Source: Salvator merianae (lineage: Eukaryota > Chordata > Lepidosauria > Squamata > Teiidae). Taken from it: a DNA stretch of 64,000 nucleotides. This document shows positions 36,576 to 48,253 of the stretch, in pieces. Position 1 is the first letter of the stretch. Each line of letters begins with the position of its first letter. The notes beneath the pieces were generated by a model that saw only the letters and a list, made by a program, of their open reading frames with translations, was not told the DNA's origin and searched no databases. The stretch lies in the NCBI GenBank assembly GCA_003586115.2, contig QVOM02000073.1:44997469-45061468 (forward strand), given 5' to 3'. A program made the position numbers and the translations under genes.

Positions 36576-38389
36576 AATGGAATGGAAAACGGAAAACGGA
36601 AAATGGAATGGAAAGTAGCTGGCTGCTCAGAATGATGAAAGACCATCTTTGCAGCCATAGATCATGCCTTGCAGCTGTAAAATGGTATGTGGTTTGATCT
36701 GCACAAACAGAAAGGACCTGTTGCATCAGGAGCAGGATGCTTCCACTCTCCAGCGGCCATGCGATCACGGCCTCTGTCAAGGCTGTCAGGATTTTAATCT
36801 CAATGAACCGAAAAGGTGATCACCGATAAAATGATTGTGCTATTAGAGTAATGAAGCCATGATTCCATCTCCGGATAAGAAATATCCAGTATCAAAATAA
36901 CGGGATGAGGGATTTGTGCACAGCTATATTATAGGTTTTGTTCAGGAAAAGCTTATAGATCCTTAAATCTGATGAACTGGGCTGAGATGCTCTGTTTTGT
37001 TGGTGACACTCAGTTGAGACTACCTTAAGATCAAGAGACCAATTACTGTCAGGGTCTGGTCACACCACAACATGATAGTCTATTTTAGAAGGGAATGGGA
37101 ATTCGTACCGTTTTCAGCCTGTTCACACCTACTCACTACAGGATGCCTTGCCCTTCCTGGAGCAAGGTGAGACAGCATGCGGGTGGTGCAGCCAGATCGT
37201 AGCTGGCAGTGGGTGAACAAGGCCCCAGAGCCCACAAGCTGCCCTCCACATTGTGGCCAAGTGGGGCAGAGACTGGCAGACTTTCGCCTAGACTGTCCCG
37301 CAGGGTCTGTGCCCCACCTGTACCTTGTGCTCTGAGCACATTCATGGACCTCTGAGCATGTGCGGTGTGGCCTCCCCTGACCCCCCCAACCTAAGGCTCG
37401 GGGGGAACTTGGCTTTGGAGGAGGTAGACATGCCTTGTTCGTTCCTTGCCTTCTTGCACCTGAAATGGACTCAGTGTTGGGATAACCTGATTACAGGATA
37501 GACTGAATTGGGGGAGATGGTCCGAAGAAGAAACGGAAAGGCCTTTTGGCATGTGGTCCCTGAGGACAGATTAAACATAGGGTGTGTCTGCAGCCTCAGG
37601 CACTGAAGCTGTCACCTGTGCACTGAGACACTCAGGGCTTGTTCCTTTCACCCTTCTTTGCTGAGCAGTCAACTCACCAGCCACAGGAGAAGGATGAAGT
37701 GTGGCAGGATGAATAGGAAGTGTGTGTGCACACGTGAACCAGAGGAGGTAGTGGTGTTTCAGATGGTGGAGGCACGTGAGGGAGGACGTTGGGCAGACAG
37801 TGAGAGGGTTGAGCAAGGATGAAGCAGGGTAGCTTCTTCCTTCAGTTCCCCATTTTTTCCCTTTTCCTGAGGGAAAGGGTTAAAAACGTTTAAAAACAAT
37901 AACTAATATGTACTATTCAAATGTGTCATTTTGTGGATGTGGAGATCTAATAACTCTATGAGAGAGAAGAGTTGGGTTTATGGATTTCATTAGCATCCCT
38001 TCGTATTTTGTTTTCCTGCTGCTTTGTGATTTATTTGGAATGTATTTGATTTTAGCTATCAAATAACAAAATACTGGACAATTTGCATGAAATTGGATTA
38101 CTGGCTAATTTTTAAAAATCGGATCCTGTTAACATTTTCCATTGTGATTTGAGCCTTTGTCACTTTGGATATTTCCTGCTACTCAGAATAAGTGATGCTC
38201 AAGCTGATGTCCCTCTTCTTTGAAATCTTGGAGGGTGGGGTGTTAGGGTATGGATCAGAAATGAGTTTATTGAACTGAATGCTAAGTATTTCTCTTAAGG
38301 CATCTCATTCAGTCTTAAGGGGAGTGTGATATCTGAAATCCTACATTCAGACATTCCCTGTGTGAAAGTTTGTTTCTCCCCTAAGCCCA
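36576..38389. other. SHROOM1: intronic interval, 1.8 kb
   Basis: No exon recognised. 37050-37600 has wording like old DNA transposon ends (gggtctggtcacaccacaac, ggtgtgtctgcagcctca), unpaired. Short GGAAAACGGAAAA repeats lie at about 36585-36615. Confidence 0.4.
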
Positions 38390-38515
38390 CTCAGCTTTTA
38401 TTGTGTTTTAACTGCTGTTTTTTACTCTGGTTTTACTCTGGTTTATGTTTTGTAAAGAAACATGTTTCTTTTAATGGAAAGCAGTATAAAAATATCTTAA
38501 ATAAAATAAATATAA
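38390..38515 (+). mobile_element. LINE 3' end
   Basis: gcttttattgtgttttaact, then gcagtataaaaatatcttaa and a TAAA tail. Confidence 0.5.
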
Positions 38516-38552
38516 ATGAGATGCTTGCAGATATGCTCATAAAAATAACAAG

Positions 38553-38722
38553 CCATATTTAGTGGTAGAGCAAACTATCTGGAAAGTAGAGAGTTGTCAG
38601 TTCGATCCACAGCCTCTCCCCAGAAATAGGTAATGGCAAACCACTGCTGTATCTCTGCCAAGAAAACTGCATAGAGATGTCCCCACAGTCAGCCAGGAGT
38701 TGGCCATGACTCATTAGTGCCC

Positions 38723-38754
<32 letters not shown>

Positions 38755-38755
38755 A
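38553..38755 (+). mobile_element. tRNA-derived SINE, full-length type
   Basis: Head atatttagtggtagagcaaa, B box gttcgatccac, body aatggcaaaccactgctgta and tgccaagaaaactgcataga, end aggagttggccatgactcat, tail (CAA)n at 38721-38754. The best copy of this family here. Confidence 0.85.
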
Positions 38756-39839
38756 TGCACTGATGTAGCATAACTGAGGCAGAAAACTCGAAGGCCGTAA
38801 TTAGACAGGTTGGTAGAAGTGCCATAGGCCATCAATGAAGCAACAGGCCGCTTCTGGGGTCTGTAATACTGGCCCATCACTGCTGCAGTACTGAAGCAGG
38901 CTGCATTGCATTTTATGACCTTGCATGCTTTACGGCTGAAGAAATGGCTGGCTGCTCTGTTGCTGTGCTTGCAAAGAGTGAGTGCCCCATGGATGCCCTA
39001 ACCAGTACAGCAGGAAGAAAGCACTGCCAGAGCTTTCAAAGACAGTGTTATCCCACACTTTCTCCCTCCTGTTCTTTCTGTGGTGCGACGTGGATGGCAG
39101 GCATCTGTGACTATCTGATTCATGCCACTAGCATGGATGCCTGCTGATGTAAGTTCCATCTGCACACTGCCTTAGACTTTACATAAAATGCAGGCAAGAG
39201 AGGGGAGGGGAGGGGAGAGTCTTGTCTTTCCCAGACGAAAGAGGAAGTCTGTCAGTACTCTTCAGGAAGTTATCTGAGAGATATAGGCCATATCTCCACA
39301 AGGTGTTCAGTATACCTCTGAGTCTCTACTGTTTCCTCACCAAAGGGGCTTGCAGGAGCACTGAGGAGCTTGAGAGCTCTCCAGAGACCTCTGAACCAGG
39401 CCATTGCTGCAGCAAAACATGCCAAGTTTTTGCAAGGACCTTCTGTGCTTGCACATGGAGGACAAGGATGCTCCAGAACTGGCAAGCTGCTTGCAGGGGC
39501 CAGGAGCAGCTGTTGGAGTTTGGCAGCGTCATTGGAAACTCTGTCACTCAACATGGCATTGGGAGAGGTTTTGCTTAGTGAAGCAAATCTACTTGTCTTT
39601 GTTCACTATGTGTGCTTTATTCTGTATGTTTTAAATTCAGGGATTCTCAAAGACCCCGCTATACCAAAAACTGCATACTCGTGTCCAGATTGCCAGTTAT
39701 TACTGGAAACATAGGAGTACCAGAGAAGAGAATATCATGAGACTTATTTTTCCGATTTAGATCTAGGAAAATTAGAGAGCCACAAAGTCACACAGAGAGA
39801 TTCCCTCATAGTATAATGCTGTTTTGTTTTCATCTTCAG
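38756..39839. other. SHROOM1: intronic interval before the 71-nt exon
   Basis: Open frames at 39222-39578 (+, 118 codons) and 39270-39554 (-, 94 codons) overlap and have no recognised domain; likely chance or a repeat remnant. The SHROOM1 acceptor closes the interval. Confidence 0.45.
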
Positions 39840-39910
39840 GATTTCTATAGATCTGCAGCCTGCACAACATTGTCAACACAAGACCATGAATATTATGTAG
39901 CAGGATCCAA
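39840..39910 (+). CDS. SHROOM1: SHROOM1 small internal coding exon, 71 nt
   Basis: This exon is too short to stand out as an ORF and was found from phase. The large exon ends in phase 0, but the next long exon (from 52258) begins with the last base of a codon, so an exon of length 3n+2 is required between them. The segment is preceded by catcttcag and followed by GTAAGT. It reads 23 codons, DFYRSAACTTLS then TQDHEYYVAGS, plus two bases (AA) that join the first base of the next exon to make Asn911. There is no stop in this frame. No protein alignment was available, so exon identity rests on splice signals and phase. Function of these residues is unknown; they lie between ASD1 and ASD2. Confidence 0.75.
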
Positions 39911-40189
39911 GTAAGTGTGTTAAAACGTAAAAGGCAAGGCAATGTGACTAGAATTTTCACTGTATATTTTATGTGGTCTGTAGTTTATACCCAAAGGTGT
40001 GTTCAGGTGGAGAACCTAAGCACGGCTTTCTGACTTCCACAGGTACAGCAGTGGCATCTAATTGCATTAGCTGCTTTTTAATGTTACCGTGTTCATAAAA
40101 ATGGCTTCTGGGAGCTGTGATCCAAGACGGATATGGTATACTTTGTGTTTTCAGTGTAATGCATTACTGGGATGTGTCTTCTGGCAATA

Positions 40190-41283
40190 TTTTTCAATGT
40201 TTCAATTTATTCATAAATGGTCTAGAATACAGGGTTAGGTACTGACTTAGCAAAGTTTGCTGATGACACTAAATTCTTCAGGGTAGTAAAAACTGAAAGG
40301 GATTGTAAAGAGCTCGAGAGGGATCTCTTGACATTGGGTGAGTGGACAATGAAGTGGCAAATGCACTTCAGTCTTGGCAAGTGCAAAGTAATGCACATCG
40401 GGGCAAAGAACCCTGATTATACCTATAAACTGATTGGGGCCAAACTTTCTGTGACAGACCAGGAAAGGGATCTCTGGGTTCTGATAGACAGCTCGATGAA
40501 GGTGTCAACCCAGTGTACAGCAACAGTGAAAAAAACAAATTCAATGCTAGGGATAATTAGGAAGGGAATAGAAAACAAGTCGGCAAGTGTCATTGTGCCT
40601 CTTTATAAATCTATGGTAAGACCACACTTGGAATATTGTGTACAGTTCTGGTGACTTCACCTCCAAAACGATATTGTGGAACTGGAGAAGGTGCAGAAAA
40701 GGGCAACCAGAATGATCAAAGGGCTGGAACACCTTTTGTACAAAATCAGGCTGCAACGCCTTGGCCTCTTCAGCCTTGAAAAGTGGCATTTAAGAGGAGA
40801 CCTGATTGAAGTATATAAAATCACGCACAGTATGGATAAGGTGGGCAGAGAGAAGTTCTTTTCTCTATCACACAACACTAGGACTAGGGGGCACTCTATG
40901 AAGCTGATGGGTAAGAGAGTTAGGACCAACAAGGGGAAGTATTTTTTCACCCAGAGGGTCATCAGTCTATGGAATTTATTACCAGAAGAGGTGGTGACAG
41001 CAATCAGCCTGGATAGCTTTAAGAAAGGACTGGACAAGATTCATGGAGATCAGGTGTATCAATGGCTACTAGAATGGATCCCCAGGTACTGCCTCCAGGT
41101 TGGAAAAACAGGCAGGATGTCTGTACAACCATTTGTGGGGAATCAAAAACAGGTGAAGGTTTTGCCTTTTATTCTGCTTGAGAATGCCCAGAAACAATTG
41201 ATGGGCTGCTGTGTGAAACAGAATGCTGGACTAGTCGGACTGTGACCTGATCCAGCAAGGCTCCTCTTATGTTCTTATGTTCT
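40190..41283 (+). mobile_element. CR1-type LINE, RT C-terminal half and 3' end
   Basis: Translation shows FADDTKFF at about 40.26 kb, GEWTMKWQMHFSLGKCKVMH, DQERDLWVLIDSSMK, MLGIIRKGIENKSASVIVPL, RPHLEYCVQFW, then LEKVQKRATRMIKGLEHL and TQRVISLWNLLPEEVV. The 3' UTR ends tcttatgttcttatgttct. It is one of the least decayed elements, with only a few disruptions. Truncated at the 5' end. It serves as the reference for the minus-strand CR1 pieces. Confidence 0.9.
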
Positions 41284-41517
41284 AAGTCTTCCATCCAAAG
41301 GCAGATATCTTTGAGCAATTATGTCTACCAGATCACATTGCAATAGGAAACTGATTTCCCATTGATTAAGGAACTTCCAGAATCCTTTCAGTATTCTCCA
41401 GCATTACTTGGAGATGGTGTAAAATGAGTGGGGAACATATTATTTAGTTCATTCTTTTATGTTGAATATTCCCACTTACCTTCAGTTCCTTCCTTCTTTG
41501 CCTCCTTGTTTCCAAAT

Positions 41518-41935
41518 CACTTCCAAGGGCAGCCCCATATAGAGTACATTCCAGTAGTCTAATCTGGAAGTCACCAGAGCATGGATTGCTGTGACTGGTC
41601 CAGTTCCATCAAAAAAACCCAGCTGCAGCCCCTGGCTGCTACTGCCCCTTGGGCTTCAGGTGACAGAAATAATCCAGAATTGTTCCTAAACTTCACACTT
41701 ATACCTTCTAGGTGAGTGCAAACTTGTTAAGAACGGGTGGACTTATTACTTCTTGCACTCATGAACTAGTTGTAACACAGTATATCTGCCTTGTTTTGAG
41801 TAATTTCAGTCAATTAGTTCACCTATTATTCCCATCAGATTACAGTCAAATATCCAGACTCTCCTGACTCAGCAGAAATGGAGAGATAGAATTGGGTGTC
41901 ATCAGTTCATCATGGCGCTTACTAGAACATTTCCT
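41518..41935 (-). mobile_element. decayed L2-type LINE fragment
   Basis: gggcagccccatatagagta, gtagtctaatctggaagtca and gcatggattgctgtgac match 34560-34640. A second patch (gagatagaattgggtgtcat) at about 41880 matches 34970. Confidence 0.7.
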
Positions 41936-42071
41936 GGTCATTCGCCAACTATGTCGTATCAGCTGTGGGAAAATAATAGCTCCCTGTGAAACAAAATTTT
42001 AAATTTTATGCACTGGTGAAAATATGTCTTTCATGTAATGGAATCCTTTCCTTAAAGGTAGCCCTCCCACG

Positions 42072-42142
42072 TTTTTCTTTTCTTTTCTTTTCTTTTCTTT
42101 TCTTTTCTTTTCTTTTCTTTTCTTTTCTTTTCTTTTCTTTTC
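42072..42142. repeat. TTTTC microsatellite
   Basis: Pure (TTTTC)n over about 70 bases. Confidence 0.97.
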
Positions 42143-42407
42143 TGGACCATAACTTCTACAGTTCATGGTCACAGAAAGAAGGAAAACTTCTCCAAACATT
42201 GGAAAACTTTACTGCAGGACTAGTATAGAAGTTTACCCTCTCACTGTGTAAGAACATTTTGATCAGAGGCACAGGATTTTGAAAAAAACTACACTGTGGC
42301 CCTCTGCAGGCTGAAGTATGGTACTTCACCCACCCACTTAAAGGGTTCAGATCTATGTAGGTAGGTAAGATTTGCATGGTTTTTAAAAAGCTGGATATCC
42401 TCTCTCT

Positions 42408-43607
42408 GGCCGCGTTCCGACACGGCATTTAATCAGTTTACAGGCCGTCTTCAGTTCTCACTGGCATGACATGATCTTGCTGTTCCGTAGTTTTTCTGGA
42501 CTAAATTGGCGAAATCCGGACTACTTTGTATTCGGATTTAATGAGTTCCCAAGACGTTCCAGATCGCTAGCCTGTTTTAATTTGCGATGTGAGAACAGGG
42601 AAGGAGACTATTTGGGAGGGACCGTACTTTTTTGGGGGCATGCAGAGGGAGGGCTTCCCATTTCGTGCCGTCCAGTGACAGACTTTGTGGGTGGGCAGGA
42701 AGCACAGTAGTTTCTTCTGCCTCCATTATCCCCCCTTCCATTGCTGCCAGGAGAAAAGAAAACTGTCCTCCTTTTTACTTCATTAAGCTGCGGTCCTTTC
42801 TCTTTCTTTAACCCCCATTCAACACTGCCAGGAAGAAATTAAAGGCTTCCTCCACTTCCGTCTGCTGATTAAACCAAAAAAGAAACTGCGCCTCTTTGGG
42901 GTTGCAGTCCTCTTGCCCCAACAAAGAACCCACTCAAGATTAGTTTTGCCATCAGAAGCGCACAGCTACACAGTAGGGGCACATGCCGCTGTGGATGTCT
43001 CAGGGGGAGATGAGGCAAAATCCATTTGCTGGCCATGAACTGCACTATCATGATAATAGAGCCCCCCGCCCCACGTTCCTTCCCCATGTTTCTCCTTCTT
43101 CATGGACCTCTCCTTGCTTTTGCACTACTCTTAAATTGCACAACTGTGCAAAAGTGCACTAGCAAGGGAGCAGAAATCGCCATCTGCCCTTTAAGAAATT
43201 TAATTGTGCAGTACATGTGGTTTGAAAGTTCTGCTTGTATAGATAGAGGCTGTAGGGGGCAGAAGGAGCAAATGGTGAATGACTAGTAACGCTGTCAAGT
43301 GAATCCATGTTCTGAGGCAGCAGCGGGGACATACAGAGGGCGGAGCTTGACTTTCCCACCCCTGTGACGTTAAGATCTGAACGTTGGGACTGCAGCCAAT
43401 CACAGACTGCACAGGGAGGAGAATGTGATGAGGGTGGAGGCAGAAAAGGTACTGTTTCTCCGTGCCAAGCACAGGAAATATCAGTGTGGGAACGAGCAAG
43501 TACGAATTGAGTCCGTGTTAAAATGTAACTGTGGGAACGAACAGAAGACGAATTCAGTCCTTGAGTCTTTCCAGTACGGACTAAATTTACGATGTCAGAC
43601 TGCGGCC
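42408..43607 (+). mobile_element. 1.2-kb non-autonomous DNA element, apparently complete
   Basis: Left end ggccgcgttccgacacggca; right end gatgtcagactgcggcc is its imperfect inverse. The left arm is 42408-42580, and the body from 42581 is collinear with 9750-10774. No transposase. Flanking target-site duplication is not clear. The copies are similar by eye, suggesting moderate age. Superfamily not assigned. Confidence 0.85.
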
Positions 43608-44591
43608 CTAGTGACAATGTTTCTAAACCCTTCCTTGATATGGCAGGAAAGCAGGATCAGAAAAAGATGGATTCGTGATAACCTTGTAAGGAAGGCTTAG
43701 AAACATTGCGACTACTTTGCCTCCAGCAAATTATTTGAGATTCTGGCTTTCTTTACTTATAGAAACTTGAGTACCTAGATAAATGGATCTTTGTATACCT
43801 GGATTCCCCCCCCCCCCCAGTTAAAGCCTGCCGTGCAAAGGATGAAAATGGCCGTGGAAATGCCTTAGTAATGTTGAGGGGGCAGGGACCCTCGATGAGG
43901 TATGTTGTGGTTACAACACTGGCTTGTTCCCTCACCTCCCTCTTTTCTAAGGGCAAACGCAGACTGAGCCTGCAGGAATAATATATGTACCTGAATACAT
44001 GTACCCAAAGAAAAATACAAACAGGGAAGGCCCTTGGAGTGGATGTACCAACCAAAGGTAGACAGAATAGCTCCAGCTCTATGAACTTGGAGGGATAACG
44101 TTCCTTGCTCTACATGTCTCATAAGTAGTTTGCTCCTTTACCTCCCTCTTTTCTAAGGGCAAATGTCAACTGAGATCAATCCTCAGAAGAGGTCAGACAA
44201 CACCCTCTGCAGCTGTCTGGCTGCCGATTAGGATGTGAATATTCATGTACTCAAATTAACTTAAGAATTTTTTAAAAAGACGAAACTAGGGCATGCCTCA
44301 GAAGACATGCAAAGACTGCAGATTGTAATCTACATGTCTTGTCAAATACACATCACAGAAAAACCCCATATTTGGAGTTCCCCAAAGCATGGAATATCCT
44401 CCCTAAAACTCGGGACAGCTGTAACTTTCAGGCATGAACATGTGGTCACTACCCTGAAAACCTGAGTCCTTCCTGCTGCTTTTACAGCATTTAGAAGTTT
44501 CCAAAGATTCTGCCAACGTCAGCCAGGGTTTGCAGAATCCATCTGAAATGGCAGTAGAAGGAGGGTGGTATTCCAGTTGGAAGCCTCACTT
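43608..44591. other. SHROOM1: intronic interval
   Basis: Contains a C-run at 43806-43819 and a duplicated phrase cctccctcttttctaagggc (43936 and 44142). No exon. Confidence 0.45.
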
Positions 44592-44960
44592 TGGGTGCCT
44601 CAAGACATGGGTTAAAACCCATGATTCTCCAGGGATTATATTGTGAATACCACATATATCCGTGGTATTCCCAGCCAAGTCTGAGGGTCTCGAGGCAATA
44701 TCCTGAGACATCGCTATTACAGGAAATCTGATAACAAGGCTGGATCTTCCATAATAGCGAAAGCTTACCTGTGTCTGCCTGCTACTTCCGTGATTGTTCC
44801 TCTTGAAAATACCTGGATACCAGTCAAGCACGAGAGAAAAAACAAAGCGAGCTTGGTGGGCACTTGGTATGGGTGTTTTCAGGAGAAGCAATCACAGAAG
44901 CAGCAGGCAGGCACAGGTAAGAATCTGCAGTTGCCTCCTGTGTCTGGCGGGATGCTGAGA
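44592..44960. mobile_element. foldback DNA element, copy B
   Basis: Opens gtgcctcaagacatgggtta and shares with copy A a palindromic core (gtgaataccac...gtggtattcccag). The pair cttacctgtgtctgcctgct (44765) and agcaggcaggcacaggtaag (44902) form long inverted arms. Confidence 0.65.
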
Positions 44961-47328
44961 GATAGTTGTGAGATCTTCTTTATATTCTGCGATTTCCACT
45001 TGCTGTATGGAGGCAGCCTTTGTTTTGGCCTGCTTTGGACTGACACAGAATTTGGTGATAAGAAAGTGAGGCTTCCCATAACAATCTTGCCCTGTCCCCT
45101 TTGCTCTGTGGATTCAGTTCAACTAACATGTTCTCTAATGATGTAGAAGACCAAAAGTCTTGTTTTCTTCAAATGAGTAATAAGCACAAGCATACAAGCA
45201 AGAGAAAATTAGAAAAAAGCAACAGAAAGAACATTTAGAAAATTACATGGAGAGGGAATATAAATTTGTCTTTCAACTCTCTGCCTATCCCGAACTTCTA
45301 AGATGCAATCCCAGCTAGAGTGTGGAGCATTTAATTCAGTCCACAAAATGTTTCAGGTGGGTGAGGATGTGACATCAGTTTTCTGCTGGTGCTTCCCTCC
45401 CTACCATTAGCTGTCATTTCCATTGGCTGCAAATGCAAAGCTGCGGGTAAAGCTTCTCTGATTCATCCTAGAGAGAGCCACTGAAGATTACCAAGTGGTA
45501 AGGAAAATGCTGGCTGAGAGATTTTAAAGCAGCAGTAGGTAATTGTTTTCTGCCCAAATGCTACGTGCAGCCATTGCTAATCCTCCAATTCAAGTGTAGT
45601 TACATCACACTTATGTGCATACATGATGCACGCCTTCAGAGGAGCTGGTAGGAAATGATTTGGTGTAATGATGGCTACAGTTTTGCCATCGTCCTCTGTG
45701 TTATTTGAGCAACTTCCACAGCTGGATCCCACATTCCTATCAGGGGAGGAATGCACTCTGACAGATTAATGTTTGGAAGATGTTTCCAAGGACATGTGAA
45801 TCAGAGTGTTGGGGGAGAATGATGGATAATAATGGATGTTTTAGGCTGAAGGGTGATGTCATGGTTGGGCATCAGAGGAGAGTTACCAGTTGATAACCAG
45901 TTGATAATGCTGAACTGCCTTTGTTCTGTGTGGTTTCTTGTCAGTTACCCTGCATACTATTGTAGCTATGATGCCTATGAGAATTGATGCTGGGTTTCCA
46001 ATGAACTCTGAGGTGTCCTGGGTTGGTGGTCTGACACTTGCATGTATTAAATGATTCATCTGATGATGAAAAAAGAGACAAATTGTATCTGCATTACAAT
46101 GCTTGGTTTAAAGCTTTCCACCCACATAGCAATTACACCTTTTTTCTCTTTTTGCTAGTACTGATGGGGGTTTTTTTTGGGGGGGGGCACAAAAATTGTC
46201 TTGTGTGGTCACATCAGATGCCCAGACAGGAAACTGTCCTCCACTTGGGTGACACTGAATTTTAATGAAAATGCTGAAGATGCCTTCAGGTCTTTGTTTT
46301 CAATCCAATCAATCTCTGAGATTAGTTACTTAGATATATATTCCTTGTTGAACAGTAACACCACTGTTTTGGCCACTTGAGGGCCCTCAAATATTAGCAA
46401 AAAAAAGGAAATTCCTGCAAACAGAGCTGGGAAAGCTCTTCTCTGTGACTGGGAAAACTCCTTCTGAAATTGGACATTTGTAAACTAAGCCATTCCCCAG
46501 CTTGGCTTTCTTTAGAAATGTCCAGCAGCTGTTTCCCTTGTCTGCTGAGCCATGGAACTTCCACTTGTCTCGTGCCTTGGAAGTTAAATCTTCTCTCTCC
46601 CTCATCCTCAATATCCTGGGTGGAAATGCATCATTCCTCTTGCACATTTGAAGCAGCAGAAGCATACATCTCTGGAAGTCTCAGGGTTAATAAAAACAAC
46701 AAGGAAGCTGGAGATATGGGGCAAGAGGAGGCAGGGGTAAGGACAGAAGAGACTGGCCTTTCCCTCCACAAAAAATTGACTGACAAAGTGCATCCAGTCA
46801 CATGTGGTAGAGGAAAGAGAAGGTCATGAGGGGTGGAAAGGCAAAGGTATTCTATCGTCTGGTTAAAGATGGAGAGTCTGACAGCTTTGGACAGAAAGGA
46901 AACTGAGTGGGCACTAAGTTTATGGGTGTGATCAAGCCAACATCAGATGCCATTATGCAGTAAGATGAGGTGTGACCAGGCCCTATGTTCCACAGGTAGC
47001 ATAACAGCAACCTTTGTGCCCACTAGCTAAAATTAAAGCTAAAATTAAATCTGCTCACTGATCTTCTGTGTAGATAGCCTACAAAGTGAAGGAAAGACAA
47101 GCACGAGACAGAAAAGGGATGTTCTTTGGAGTCTGTTTACCATCAAAGTACTGTACCTCACTTTCTTTTAAGGCTGATAACCCAGTTCACTGTTCACAAT
47201 TCATGGTGGAAGTGGGCATATGTAGCCACACACATTCTTTTATGTGTGCATGCATACATGAAATACCTGTGGATTAGTTATCACCTCTCCTAGCTTCTTC
47301 AATGATTGATCTAGGTAATGGATAGTTT
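44961..47328. other. SHROOM1: intronic interval, 2.4 kb
   Basis: No exon recognised. A small inverted motif (gtgtgatcaagcc / ctggtcaca) lies at about 46926-46982. Confidence 0.45.
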
Positions 47329-47429
47329 GGCCCTTTTTGCACTGGCCCTCTAATAGTCTGTACTTGCATACAGATGGCAGGTCCTTATTCTGAAATATAA
47401 TTTCGAATAAGGCCCAGTGCAGAAAGGTC
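47329..47429. mobile_element. palindromic miniature DNA element
   Basis: Termini ggccctttttgcactggccc and aaggcccagtgcagaaaggtc; inner catacagatggcaggtcctt and attctgaaatataat are shared with the copies at 21.6 and 53.4 kb. Confidence 0.75.
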
Positions 47430-47953
47430 TTTTGTCTCAACAAGAGGGAACTGGTTTAAGGATGTCAGTTTAGGCTTCTCTATGAGGTCCAGAACTTTGC
47501 TTGTTTTGTCTTCTTTTTCTTCTTTTTTCCTGGCAAGATTTGGGTTTTTTAAACTGCAAAAAATAGACTGGACCCCTGAATTAAGTTTGTTATTTCTATT
47601 CTGGGGGTTCAAATCAGCAAATTCCGAATAAGAATCTAATAAATTTTATGTTATTGGCAGCACATCTGATGACAGTACAAAACTGGAAAAATATTTAAAC
47701 ACTTAATATAGAGAATTGGTACAGTAAATTATGGAATTTATAGCAGCAGGTGAATACACTGCTAACTTAAGTGATTATTTTGGAATGTGACACGGTAATT
47801 GGACATATAGAAAGACTTGATATAGTAATACTTCCCAGCAAACATGTATTGAATTTATGACAGTTTCAAAGTGTAGATAAATAATTCTTATTTAAAAAGT
47901 TATTAAGAGAAACATATTGCCTGATATTTTACCTGGAGGTAAAATATTTTACC
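47430..47953. other. SHROOM1: intronic interval
   Basis: AT-rich. A 20-base palindrome (attttacctggaggtaaaat) at about 47928 sits just before the next SINE. Confidence 0.5.
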
Positions 47954-48253
47954 GTGGAGGCACGGTGGCGCAGAAGGCTAAGGCACCGATCTTTCAATAG
48001 GAGGATCGGAGTTCAAAGCCCCTGTCTGCCGTGTAGAGGGGATGAACGCCCTCTACTGGCCTCTAGCTCCAGCCAACCTAGCTGTTCGAAAGCAAGTAAT
48101 TGCAAGTAGATAAATAGGGAGCATCACATTGTGTGATGCGGAAGATAGACAGATGTAAGCCTTCAGGCGAAAAATAACCTTGTAAGCCGCTTTGAGTCAG
48201 CTTCGGCCGAGAAAAGCGGGGTATAAAAACCAAGTTCTTCTTCTCTTCTTCTT
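47954..48253 (+). mobile_element. Sauria-type SINE (tRNA head, Bov-B-like tail)
   Basis: A box in ggtggcgcagaaggctaagg, B box in gagttcaaagccc, central agctgttcgaaagcaagtaa and caagtagataaatagggagc, then the Bov-B-like tail gtaagccgctttgagtcagc, gagaaaagcggggtataaa and CTT-rich end. This family is a squamate hallmark. Transcribed by RNA polymerase III and mobilised by a LINE in trans when active. Confidence 0.88.

Noticed and set aside
38721..38755. CAA repeat as an independent microsatellite or CRISPR-like array
   Set aside because: It is the tail of the SINE at 38553; there are no spacers.
39222..39714. Overlapping open frames on both strands
   Set aside because: Mutually overlapping, no splice context that fits SHROOM1 phase, no recognised motif.
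47960..48030. A tRNA gene
   Set aside because: The A and B boxes belong to a SINE; the body and Bov-B-like tail follow directly and no cloverleaf is kept.
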